From contig JAFRCE010000004.1 of assembly GCA_017404505.1 (NCBI GenBank), forward strand, positions 62,001-126,000: a stretch of 64,000 nt of DNA, in the 5' to 3' direction. The stretch is from Solobacterium sp. GTDB lineage: Bacteria > Bacillota_I > Bacilli_A > Erysipelotrichales > Erysipelotrichaceae. The first letter of the stretch is position 1, and each line of letters begins with the position of its first letter. The notes below the pieces were generated by a model. The model saw nothing but the letters and a program-made list of their open reading frames with translations. It ran no database searches and had not been told where the DNA came from. This document shows positions 57,107-64,000 of the stretch, one piece after another. A program made the position numbers and the translations under genes.

Positions 57107-59338
57107 ATGAAACTGATAAACACACCGGTCATGATCCACAATGGCCAGCCGGTCAACTGTCAGACTGACATGCAGGCAAACAGGGAGAAGACGATCAGCT
57201 ATCAGATCCTGAATGATCATTGCCTCAGCCGTGACGAAATCATGCATATCCGGTTTGATTCCCTGACTTCCCACGATATTACTTATGTCGGCATCATCCA
57301 GACCGCCCGTGCTTCCGGCATGAAGAAGTTTCCGATGCCGTATGTTCTGACCAACTGCCACAATACCTTATGCGCGGTGGGCGGAACGATCAACGAGGAC
57401 GACCATCAGTTCGCTCTCTCGGCGGCCCGCAAATACGGCGGCATCTATGTACCGCCGTGCTACGCGGTCATTCATTCCTACAACCGCGAGATGATGAGCG
57501 GCTGCGGCCGGATGATCCTCGGCTCGGATTCGCATACCAGATACGGCGCTCTCGGCACGATGGGTGTCGGTGAAGGCGGCGGTGAACTGGCCAAGCAGCT
57601 GGTCAATAGGACCTATGATCTGGCCGATCCGGAAGTTGTTCTGATCTGGCTGAAAGGCAAACCGAAGCCGGGTGTCGGTCCGCATGATGTCGCACTGGCA
57701 CTGGTAGCGGCCACCTATGCCAACGGCTTTGTCAAAAACAAAGTTATGGAATTCGCCGGCCCGGGTCTGAAAAATCTCTCCCAGGATTTCCGCAACGGCA
57801 TCGATGTCATGACGACGGAGACGACCTGCTGGAGCAGCATCTGGGAAACCGACGAAACGACCGAAAAGTATTATGAGAACCACGGCCGCAAAGAAGATTA
57901 CAGAAAGCTTTCCGTCAGGGAAGGGGCATATTACGACGCCTGCATCGAACTCGATCTGTCAGAAGTTGAATGCATGATCGCTCTGCCGATGCATCCAAGC
58001 TACGCGCTGCCAATCAACGAACTGAAGAAAGATCCCCGTCATTATCTGCAGGAAGCACAGGAGCGGGCCAACAATCAGCTGGGCGGCAAGGTCACGATGG
58101 ATCTGCTTTCCCATCTCGACAAAGATGACAATGTCATCGTCGATCAGGGCATTATTGCCGGCTGTTCCGGCGGTGTCTTTGAAAACATCATCGCCGCTGC
58201 TTCGATCCTCAAGGACGGTGACATCGGCAACGGTGAATTCAAGCTTTCCGTTTATCCGGATTCCATGCCGGCTTACAAAGCGCTTGTTGAAACCGGCACA
58301 GTCAGTGAACTGATCGCCGCCGGCGCGGTTTTCCGTGAAGCGTTCTGCGGTCCGTGCTTCGGCGCCGGCGACACACCGGCCAACAACGAATTCTCAATCC
58401 GTCATACGACCCGCAACTTCCCGAACAGGGAAGGCTCCAAACCGAACGAAGGTCAGATTGCCGGTGTCGCACTGATGGACGCAAGATCGATCGCCGCGAC
58501 AGCCCGAAACCAGGGTGTTCTGACAGCCGCCACCGATCTTGTCAGTGAAGACATTCCGATGAAGGAAGAGCACTTTGACGCTTCGATCTATGCCAAGCGT
58601 GTCTATAACGGCTGGGGCAAAGCAGATGCGGAAACCGAACTGCGTTTCGGTCCGAATATCAAGGACTGGCCCGAACAGCCATCCCTCAGTGAAGATCTTC
58701 TTCTCAGGATCGTTTCCCATATCGATGATCCGGTGACGACGACGGATGAACTGATTCCTTCCGGTGAGACTTCTTCGTTCCGTTCCAATCCGCTGCGTCT
58801 GGCCGAATTCACACTGTCACGCCGCGATCCGGAATATGTCGCCAATGCCAAAGCTGTTAAGGCTTTGGATGACGAACGGCAGGCCGGAAAACTGAACGCC
58901 GAGATCAGTCATGTCTATGAGATCCTCTGGAAGAGCGGCATTGAAGCCAATGGTCTGAACAACAATATCGCTTCGGCCATCTATGCCAACAAACCGGGTG
59001 ACGGCTCGGCCCGTGAACAGGCAGCTTCCTGTCAGCGGGTGCTGGGCGGCGGTGCCAATTTCGCGAAGGAATACGCGACCAAGCGCTACCGTTCCAACTG
59101 CATCAACTGGGGCATCCTGCCGTTTGTCAGCGAAGAAGGAGCCAGACTGCCGAAGGGCAGCTATGTCTTCCTGAAGAACATCCGCACGGCTCTGCTGAAC
59201 GGAACCGATGTGGAAGCCTATGTCATCCACGATGAAACAGCTGAACCGATCAAAGTTGCCCTGGGCAGTCTGACGGACGAGGAAAAACAGATCCTGGCCG
59301 ACGGCTGTCTGATCAACTACTACCGCAATGAACAATGA
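57107..59338 (+). CDS. Aconitase-family hydratase
   Basis: 743 residues. The Fe-S ligands are visible: Cys in IIAGCSGGVFENI and two in REAFCGPCFGAGD. GSDSHTRYGALGTMGVGEGG and YRSNCINWGILPF (swivel domain) are further marks. The family order (large domains first, swivel at the end) is kept. Placed after isocitrate dehydrogenase and opposite citrate synthase, it should convert citrate to isocitrate. Confidence 0.9.
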   Translation: MKLINTPVMIHNGQPVNCQTDMQANREKTISYQILNDHCLSRDEIMHIRFDSLTSHDITYVGIIQTARASGMKKFPMPYVLTNCHNTLCAVGGTINEDDHQFALSAARKYGGIYVPPCYAVIHSYNREMMSGCGRMILGSDSHTRYGALGTMGVGEGGGELAKQLVNRTYDLADPEVVLIWLKGKPKPGVGPHDVALALVAATYANGFVKNKVMEFAGPGLKNLSQDFRNGIDVMTTETTCWSSIWETDETTEKYYENHGRKEDYRKLSVREGAYYDACIELDLSEVECMIALPMHPSYALPINELKKDPRHYLQEAQERANNQLGGKVTMDLLSHLDKDDNVIVDQGIIAGCSGGVFENIIAAASILKDGDIGNGEFKLSVYPDSMPAYKALVETGTVSELIAAGAVFREAFCGPCFGAGDTPANNEFSIRHTTRNFPNREGSKPNEGQIAGVALMDARSIAATARNQGVLTAATDLVSEDIPMKEEHFDASIYAKRVYNGWGKADAETELRFGPNIKDWPEQPSLSEDLLLRIVSHIDDPVTTTDELIPSGETSSFRSNPLRLAEFTLSRRDPEYVANAKAVKALDDERQAGKLNAEISHVYEILWKSGIEANGLNNNIASAIYANKPGDGSAREQAASCQRVLGGGANFAKEYATKRYRSNCINWGILPFVSEEGARLPKGSYVFLKNIRTALLNGTDVEAYVIHDETAEPIKVALGSLTDEEKQILADGCLINYYRNEQ

Positions 59339-59361
59339 GCAGTCGTCATGACTGCTTTTTT
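59338..59361 (+). terminator. Terminator after aconitase
   Basis: Stem AGCAGTC / GACTGCT with a GTCAT loop and six Ts, overlapping the stop codon. Confidence 0.85.
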
Positions 59362-59382
59362 ACGGAAGGATCATAACAACAG

Positions 59383-59391
59383 TGCTATGAT
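59383..59391 (+). promoter_or_regulatory. Extended -10 promoter for the M20 peptidase
   Basis: TGCTATGAT, 25 bases before the start codon. Confidence 0.55.
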
Positions 59392-59416
59392 GTTTCCGAA
59401 CAGAAGGAGGAAAACC

Positions 59417-60559
59417 ATGCTGGGAAATGAAATCAAGAATTATATCGAAGAACACGCGGCGGAAACATACGAACTTCTGAAAACGATCGCCGTGATTCCC
59501 GCCCCGTCAAACCACGAAGAAAAAAGAGCGCAGTTCCTGTACAATCTGCTGAAGGAATGGGGTGCGGAAAACGTATATATCGACGCTGCCCTGAATGTGA
59601 TCTTTCCCTATGTCGATGACGGCAGTGAGGATCTGACAGTATTCATGGCCCATACCGACGTGGTCTTTCCGGATACCGAAGAACTGCCGCTGTATGAAGA
59701 CGGCGACCGTTTATGCTGTCCGGGTATCGGTGATGACACCGCCAATGTGGCAGCCATGTTGATGGTCGTCAGATACCTGCTTTTGCATCCTCTGAAGCCG
59801 AAGCACGGCGGTATTCTGTTTGTCTGCAACTCCGGTGAAGAGGGACTGGGCAATCTGAAGGGTGTCCGTTCCATCTGCACCAGATACGGTGAGAGAATGA
59901 AGCGGTTCTACAGCTTTGACGGCCAGCTGGACGGCATTGTCAATCAGGCGGTCGGCTCCAGCCGTTTCCGCGTCTCGGCGGATACGATCGGCGGTCATTC
60001 CTACGGATGCTTCGGCAATCCCAATGCCATTGCCGGTCTGAGCAGAGTCATTTCCGAAATCTATGACATCACGGTTCCCGAGTTCGGCAAGACGACCTAC
60101 AACGTCGGTACGATCTCCGGCGGCACATCTGTCAATACGATTGCCCAGCATGCCGAAATGCTGTGTGAATACCGCTCTGACGACGTCCGCGGTCTGGATA
60201 TCATGAGCCGGCGTTTCGCGACGATCTTCAACAACCGCAATACCGACCGGGTGCGGCTGAGTGTGGAAGTGGTCGGCGAGCGGCCGTGCGGCAGCCTGCA
60301 GGCGGACACCCAGGAAGTACAGGATGAAATGCTGGCGCGGGCAGTATCTCTGCTGCATGAATACACCGGCAAAAAAATCGAAGTGTCAGCCGGTTCCACC
60401 GACTGCAACATTCCGCTGTCGATGAACATTCCTTCACTCTGCTACGGTTTCTACTATGGTGACGGTGCCCATACGAGAGAGGAGTATATTGAGATCTCAT
60501 CCCTGAAAACAGGTTATTACGCGGCATTTGAAAGCATTCTTGATTATTTTGTCTGCTGA
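59417..60559 (+). CDS. M20-family metallopeptidase
   Basis: 380 residues from the ATG after GAAGGAGGAAAACC. An in-frame start at 59348 lies in the upstream terminator region. Zinc ligands are carried by FMAHTDVVFPDT, GIGDDTANVAAMLMVV and CNSGEEGLGNLKG, and the dimerisation domain starts near IGGHSYGCFGN. M20 members include di- and tripeptidases and amidohydrolases. The exact substrate is open. Confidence 0.9.
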   Translation: MLGNEIKNYIEEHAAETYELLKTIAVIPAPSNHEEKRAQFLYNLLKEWGAENVYIDAALNVIFPYVDDGSEDLTVFMAHTDVVFPDTEELPLYEDGDRLCCPGIGDDTANVAAMLMVVRYLLLHPLKPKHGGILFVCNSGEEGLGNLKGVRSICTRYGERMKRFYSFDGQLDGIVNQAVGSSRFRVSADTIGGHSYGCFGNPNAIAGLSRVISEIYDITVPEFGKTTYNVGTISGGTSVNTIAQHAEMLCEYRSDDVRGLDIMSRRFATIFNNRNTDRVRLSVEVVGERPCGSLQADTQEVQDEMLARAVSLLHEYTGKKIEVSAGSTDCNIPLSMNIPSLCYGFYYGDGAHTREEYIEISSLKTGYYAAFESILDYFVC

Positions 60560-60575
60560 AGAAATGCGAATGCAT

Positions 60576-60584
60576 GATAGAATG
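60576..60584 (+). promoter_or_regulatory. Extended -10 promoter for the Cof phosphatase
   Basis: TGATAGAAT, 33 bases before the start codon. Confidence 0.55.
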
Positions 60585-60617
60585 ACCACGTAACAGATTA
60601 GAAAAACGAGGAAATAT

Positions 60618-61442
60618 ATGATCGATAAAGTAACCACGATCGTTGCCGATATTGACGGCACGCTGGTCAACAAAGGTGAAAGCATCATGCCCATCACAAA
60701 AGCAGCACTGGAAAAACTGCATCAGGAAGGTGTGCTGCTCGGTCTTTCCACCGGTCGCAAGATCAACAGCAGTATGTTCAACCGGGCGAAAGACTGGGGA
60801 CTTTCCTTCAATTTTGACGTCATCATCGGTATGAACGGCGGCCAGTTATGGGACAAAGACCATGAAGAGATCGAAAGCTATTATCTGCTTTCCACCGCTG
60901 ACATGAAGGAAATCATTGAGCGCATGGCACCGCTGAACCTGAACGTGATGATCTATGAGGATGATCATATGGTCACTCTGCATTTTGACGACATGATCCA
61001 TGCCTCGATGCAGAGAAACCACATCGAAGTCATCGTTACCGACGGTGACACGGACCGTCTCTGCGTGCGTCCCAACTACAACGTTCTTTTCCGCTTTGAC
61101 CCGGAACGCAGCGAAGAAGTCGCCGCCTTTGCGAAAACAGTGGACTGTGAAAGATACCATGGCATCATGACTTCGCCGGGCATCATTGAATTCATGGATC
61201 CGCGGGTCAACAAGGGCATGGCTCTGCATAAATACAGTGAAAGAAACAACATCCCGATCGAAGAAATCATGGCCTTCGGTGATATGGACAACGACAAGGA
61301 AATGCTGAAGGAAGCCGGCTGGGGTGTCTGTCTGCTGAATGGAAGTGACATCTCCAAATCAATGTCCGACGCTGTCACCGAATACCCGTGCACGGAAGAC
61401 GGCATGGGCAGATATCTTGAGCAGTATGTACTGAAAGGATAA
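60618..61442 (+). CDS. Cof-type HAD-IIB phosphatase
   Basis: 274 residues. HAD motifs: VADIDGTLVNKGE (nucleophile Asp), LGLSTGRKI, a C2-type cap in the middle, Lys in DPRVNKGMALHKY and FGDMDNDKEML. Members remove phosphate from sugars and cofactors such as pyridoxal or flavin phosphates. CGAGGAAATAT precedes the ATG. A small membrane protein follows after nine bases. Confidence 0.92.
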   Translation: MIDKVTTIVADIDGTLVNKGESIMPITKAALEKLHQEGVLLGLSTGRKINSSMFNRAKDWGLSFNFDVIIGMNGGQLWDKDHEEIESYYLLSTADMKEIIERMAPLNLNVMIYEDDHMVTLHFDDMIHASMQRNHIEVIVTDGDTDRLCVRPNYNVLFRFDPERSEEVAAFAKTVDCERYHGIMTSPGIIEFMDPRVNKGMALHKYSERNNIPIEEIMAFGDMDNDKEMLKEAGWGVCLLNGSDISKSMSDAVTEYPCTEDGMGRYLEQYVLKG

Positions 61443-61451
61443 AGGCGGATA

Positions 61452-61697
61452 ATGATCTATATATGGGTTGCCGGCGTGATTCTGGCTGTGATGTTTATTC
61501 CCGGACTGGCATTCTTTTCCGGTATCTTCTATGCCATCGCTGCTGTCGTTACAAGTGTGCTGAATCTTCTGAAAGAAACGCTTCTGCTCATCTTTGCGAA
61601 AGGCAAAGATCTCTGGCAGGGCGGTACCGGCGGAAAAATCATCGTGCTAATCGTCAGCGCGGCGGTGATCAGCTGGTTCTGGAACTGGCTGTTCTGA
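61452..61697 (+). CDS. Small membrane protein of unknown function
   Basis: 81 residues with an N-terminal membrane helix (about 3-25, extended hydrophobic stretch to about 48) and a second helix near the end (KIIVLIVSAAVISWFWNWLF). AAAGGCGGATA precedes the ATG and couples it to the phosphatase gene. No family recognised. Confidence 0.65.
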   Translation: MIYIWVAGVILAVMFIPGLAFFSGIFYAIAAVVTSVLNLLKETLLLIFAKGKDLWQGGTGGKIIVLIVSAAVISWFWNWLF

Positions 61698-61698
61698 C

Positions 61699-61720
61699 AG
61701 GTGTCTTCGGACACCTTTTC
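61699..61720 (+). terminator. Terminator after the small membrane protein
   Basis: Stem AGGTGTC / GACACCT with a TTCG tetraloop and TTTTC. Confidence 0.82.
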
Positions 61721-61725
61721 GTTTG

Positions 61726-61753
61726 GAAAAAAAAAAGAATCCCGCGGGATTCT
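61726..61753 (-). terminator. Terminator of the esterase/plsY operon
   Basis: Stem AGAATCCC / GGGATTCT, and on the minus strand it is followed by a run of ten Ts. Confidence 0.85.
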
Positions 61754-62532
61754 CATTTGTAAAGATTCGGATAGAGGAATTCGAGGAAGAGGGGAATGAC
61801 TGTTTCCCAGCTTGCCTCGGCATGCCAGCCGTCAATGACGAGATGCGGCCAGGTATGACAGCCTCTTTTTTCATATTCGTGGCAGAATTCCTGAATCAGA
61901 TCGATCGATGCGATCAGAGTTTTTTCGCCGCTTCTTTCTTTGGTGCCAAGGTCCATGTAGATCCGTGTGTCCGGATCGTAATCAGTCTGCTGGATCACTT
62001 CCCTGAGACCATTCAGACAGAAGTAATGAGCCGGTGAGACGCAGGCTGCCTTGGAATAGACGTCGTTGTATCTGGCAATCATGTATTCCGCCATCAGGCC
62101 GCCCATGCTGGAGCCTCCGATGCCGACGTGTTTTCTGTCTTTATAGACGCGGTATCTTTTTTCGCATTCCTTTTTCAGCACGTTGACGAACCATGCGGCA
62201 GTCACGTCGCCTTCCGCGTTGATCGGCTTTTCACCCCAGAGCTGTTCGGCCGGCATCGGACAGTATTCGTCCATGCGCAGACTGCCGGTATGATTGCAGT
62301 CCTGGCCGATCACGACAAGATCAAGACCGGTTTTATCGAGGTATTCCTTGAAACCCCATGATTTTCCATACGTCGCGGTCTCGTCCGAGAACAGGTTGTG
62401 GCCGTCGAACATATACAGTACGTCGTATTTCTTTTTGGTCCTGTCATAACTCTCAGGCAGATACACGTAGATCTTGCGCGGTGATTCTGACTGCGGTTCG
62501 ACAGACAGTTCAAAGATTTCAATTCTTCCCAT
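61753..62532 (-). CDS. Putative esterase (alpha/beta hydrolase, PF00756-type)
   Basis: 259 residues. SPRKIYVYLPESYD near the start, the nucleophile elbow GIGGSSMGGLMAEYM and the His in DGWHAEASW complete an alpha/beta hydrolase of the esterase D / YbbA type. DVLYMFDGHNLFSDE is a common family block. No signal peptide, so it is cytoplasmic. Possible substrates are siderophore or acyl esters. It starts three bases after the plsY stop and shares its transcript. Confidence 0.82.
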   Translation of the reverse strand: MGRIEIFELSVEPQSESPRKIYVYLPESYDRTKKKYDVLYMFDGHNLFSDETATYGKSWGFKEYLDKTGLDLVVIGQDCNHTGSLRMDEYCPMPAEQLWGEKPINAEGDVTAAWFVNVLKKECEKRYRVYKDRKHVGIGGSSMGGLMAEYMIARYNDVYSKAACVSPAHYFCLNGLREVIQQTDYDPDTRIYMDLGTKERSGEKTLIASIDLIQEFCHEYEKRGCHTWPHLVIDGWHAEASWETVIPLFLEFLYPNLYK

Positions 62533-62535
62533 GTG

Positions 62536-63153
62536 TTATCCCATCCATTTGATTTTGCTTTCGGTGCCGTTCTTGACCCGCTCAAGATTGGACTTGTGAC
62601 GGTAGGTGACAAAACCCCAGAGCACCAGCAGGGCGAGAGGAATACTGATATCGATACCTTTCGTGAAGTGCAGGACAAAGGAAGCGATGACCGCGATCAG
62701 CAGCGAACCGATCGAAGAAACGGACACCATCTTGGTCAGATAGAGAATCGCAAAGAAGGAAACGACCGGCAGGACGAACTGCACCAGGTATTCGCCAGTC
62801 AGCAGCGCGGCGATGCCGAGCAGGAAGCCGTAGCTTGTGGCGACTGCCTTGCCGCCTTTGAACTGGGCGAAAATGGGGAAGCAGTGGCCGATGCAGCAGG
62901 CGAGACCCGCATAGATTTCCGTGCCGGGTGCGAGATAATGAGCCAGCAGCATGCTGAAGAAAGCCTTCAGGGCATCGAGAACCGTGACGATCACAGCCAC
63001 CGGTTTGCCGAGAACACGGCCGGCGTTGGAAGCACCGAGATTGCCCGATCCTTCCAGACGTATATCTTTATGAAAGAACAGTTTTCCGATGATCAATGCC
63101 CAGGGCACAGAGCCAAACAGGTAACTGATCACAATAACCAGGATTGTCTGCAT
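62536..63153 (-). CDS. plsY: Glycerol-3-phosphate acyltransferase PlsY
   Basis: 205 residues with about five membrane helices. PlsY motifs: YLFGSVPWALIIGK, GSGNLGASNAGRVLGK, HCFPIFAQFKGGKAVAT. It transfers the acyl group from acyl-phosphate to glycerol-3-phosphate in phospholipid synthesis. GGACGGAGGTTTTATTCT precedes the ATG. plsY often lies beside parE in Firmicutes, and parE is the next intact gene here. Confidence 0.94.
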   Translation of the reverse strand: MQTILVIVISYLFGSVPWALIIGKLFFHKDIRLEGSGNLGASNAGRVLGKPVAVIVTVLDALKAFFSMLLAHYLAPGTEIYAGLACCIGHCFPIFAQFKGGKAVATSYGFLLGIAALLTGEYLVQFVLPVVSFFAILYLTKMVSVSSIGSLLIAVIASFVLHFTKGIDISIPLALLVLWGFVTYRHKSNLERVKNGTESKIKWMG

Positions 63154-63202
63154 AGAATAAAACCTCCGTCCTTTATTCTACCACACTGTTCCGCAGGGTA
63201 TG

Positions 63203-63239
63203 AAAAAAGTGCCGTCCTGACAGTCGTCAGAGCGGCACC
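63203..63239 (-). terminator. Terminator of the minus-strand remnant
   Basis: GTGCCG / CGGCAC and CTGAC / GTCAG form a stepped hairpin. On the minus strand it ends in six Ts. It lies directly after the remnant's stop. Confidence 0.7.
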
Positions 63240-63241
63240 GA

Positions 63242-63600
63242 TCAGCCGTTTCTGCCGTGATTTCTGATTTCCTGAAGCATTTCCTGATGGTCTTCGACCA
63301 TTCCGTAGTAATTCGGGTTGTCGTTGCTGAGCTTGTCGCCGTAGTCAAAGTTAAAGTAGAAAATGAAATGGATAATGGTGGCATCGTCATCCGGCCGGCT
63401 TTTGCCGCGCATCACGCACAGCTTTCTCATTCGTACGCCAGTTTCGGATTGGCGAGAATCACTCTTTTCAGTTCGGCGATTTCCTGGGGCAGTTCCGCAA
63501 TTCATCATCGAGTCCGATCTTTCCAGCGGTTTGCAATCTGTATCTGACGGTTCTTTTGGGAACGGTTTTCAAAGTCTGCGAAAAAAGGCGTAAAACTGTG
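63242..63600 (-). pseudogene. Frameshifted remnant of an unknown protein
   Basis: Protein-like sequence is spread over three minus-strand frames: FADFENRSQKNRQIQIANRW, then AELPQEIAELKRVILANPK, then IHFIFYFNFDYGDK, SNDNPNYYG and MVEDHQEMLQEIRNHG up to TGA at 63242. Each frame is closed by a stop where the next begins, so at least two small indels have occurred. The terminator after it and the coherent amino-acid composition argue for a former gene. I do not recognise the family. The shortest frame here (88 codons from 63508) is not the original start. Confidence 0.5.
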
Positions 63601-63663
63601 TGAGCCAACTGTTTTCCGGTAATAATATATTGCCGGGCGCGGCTTTTATCGAAGGTCTTTTTT

Positions 63664-63672
63664 TGCTATAAT
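63664..63672 (+). promoter_or_regulatory. Extended -10 promoter for parE
   Basis: TGCTATAAT, 23 bases before the start codon, after a run of Ts. Confidence 0.6.
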
Positions 63673-63695
63673 TTATCAGTTAGTTGGAGATGCAA

Positions 63696-64000
63696 ATGAG
63701 TGAAAGATATGATGACAGCAGTATTCAGATTTTAGAGGGTCTTGAGGCGGTACGCAAAAGACCCGGTATGTATATCGGCTCCACCGACAGTCATGGTCTG
63801 CATCACCTGATCTGGGAGATCGTGGACAACGCTGTCGACGAAGCTTTAAACGGTTTCGGCAAGAAGATCACCATCACATTGGAAAACGACGGCAGTGTGA
63901 CCGTCAGTGATGAGGGACGCGGCATGCCGACCGGCAAACACGCCAGCGGGGTTCCGACTCTGCAGGTTATTTTTACGGTTCTTCACGCCGGCGGCAAATT
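63696..64000 (+). CDS. parE: DNA topoisomerase IV subunit B (3' end outside window)
   Basis: The first 101 residues are visible. [39 protein letters not shown] (ATP-binding Asn and Glu), [13 protein letters not shown] and [14 protein letters not shown] are the GHKL ATPase motifs. [12 protein letters not shown] fits ParE better than GyrB, which usually has IPVDIH in that place. TTGGAGATGCAA precedes the ATG. Confidence 0.88.
   Translation, partial: MSERYDDSSIQILEGLEAVRKRPGMYIGSTDSHGLHHLIWEIVDNAVDEALNGFGKKITITLENDGSVTVSDEGRGMPTGKHASGVPTLQVIFTVLHAGGK

Noticed and set aside
62533-63267. 244-codon plus-strand frame opposite plsY
   Set aside because: Shadow of plsY. The translated sequence is compositionally odd and has no start signal.
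1-64000. CRISPR arrays, insertion sequences, rRNA, replication origin
   Set aside because: No regularly spaced repeats, transposase motifs, rRNA sequence or DnaA-box cluster was seen. The HTH pair at 28678-29413 alone is not enough to call a prophage.

Overview
The window looks like the chromosome of a gut-type, low-oxygen Firmicute. An Erysipelotrichales-like host is my best guess. The support is a long-form hibernation factor, a YeeN-type YebC, PlsY, PTS enzyme I, ParE, strong AGGAGG ribosome sites, and three small helical regulators that resemble the mycoplasma MG284/MPN403 family. That placement is inference. There are no rRNA genes, insertion sequences, prophage structural genes or CRISPR arrays. 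One tRNA gene, tRNA-Leu(CAG), is present.

Bases 1-22013 hold the most unusual part: an island built around a molybdenum hydroxylase. After a truncated serine hydrolase and a Cys-rich DUF5714 protein come a regulator-like fusion (a degenerate MocA domain plus a ModE-type DNA-binding domain) and a small unknown protein, both on the minus strand. A Mop-type aldehyde oxidoreductase (two [2Fe-2S] clusters plus the molybdenum domains, no FAD domain) follows. Next is a 758-residue iron-sulfur/CCG-domain protein, a likely electron-transfer partner, and then a cassette of small redox protein, methyltransferase, C_GCAxxG_C_C protein, radical SAM enzyme and PaaK-like adenylate-forming enzyme, in which every junction overlaps. 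These correspond to the gene set I recall beside the aldehyde oxidoreductase of Desulfovibrio vulgaris (DVU_1551 to DVU_1559). Molybdate uptake (modABC, tandem-TOBE protein) and cofactor genes (moaC, a MocA/TylF fusion, histidine phosphatase-HD protein, MoeA-like protein, XdhC, moaA, MOSC-MogA fusion) complete it. MoaD, MoaE and MoeB are not in the window. The cassette's product is not established, and it is the best candidate here for an undescribed system.

Bases 22036-53787 are mostly household genes in short operons: a lactonase-like propeller, a PfkB-like kinase with a P-type ATPase, purC, pepC, rimO, a DUF2779 nuclease-like protein, hpf, ptsI, a GH13 alpha-glucosidase, a MATE exporter, a PPP phosphatase, yebC, queT behind a structured leader, a polyphosphate-polymerase-like VTC protein with DUF4956 behind 11-bp TTCA repeats, an ABC exporter, an amidohydrolase, a CDF transporter, hflX, an M18 aminopeptidase and a tandem histidine phosphatase. 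Promoters are dominated by extended -10 elements without a clear -35, and three genes appear to be leaderless.

Bases 53788-54631 are a decaying islet. It holds a double-glycine-leader zinc-ribbon ORF split by an in-frame TAG and, on the other strand, a remnant of a P-loop kinase with an internal deletion and another TAG. From 54632 the oxidative arm from citrate to 2-oxoglutarate is encoded (citrate synthase, divergent from isocitrate dehydrogenase and aconitase). Then come an M20 peptidase, a Cof-type HAD phosphatase, a small membrane protein, an esterase, plsY, a frameshifted gene remnant and the start of parE, which runs off the right edge.
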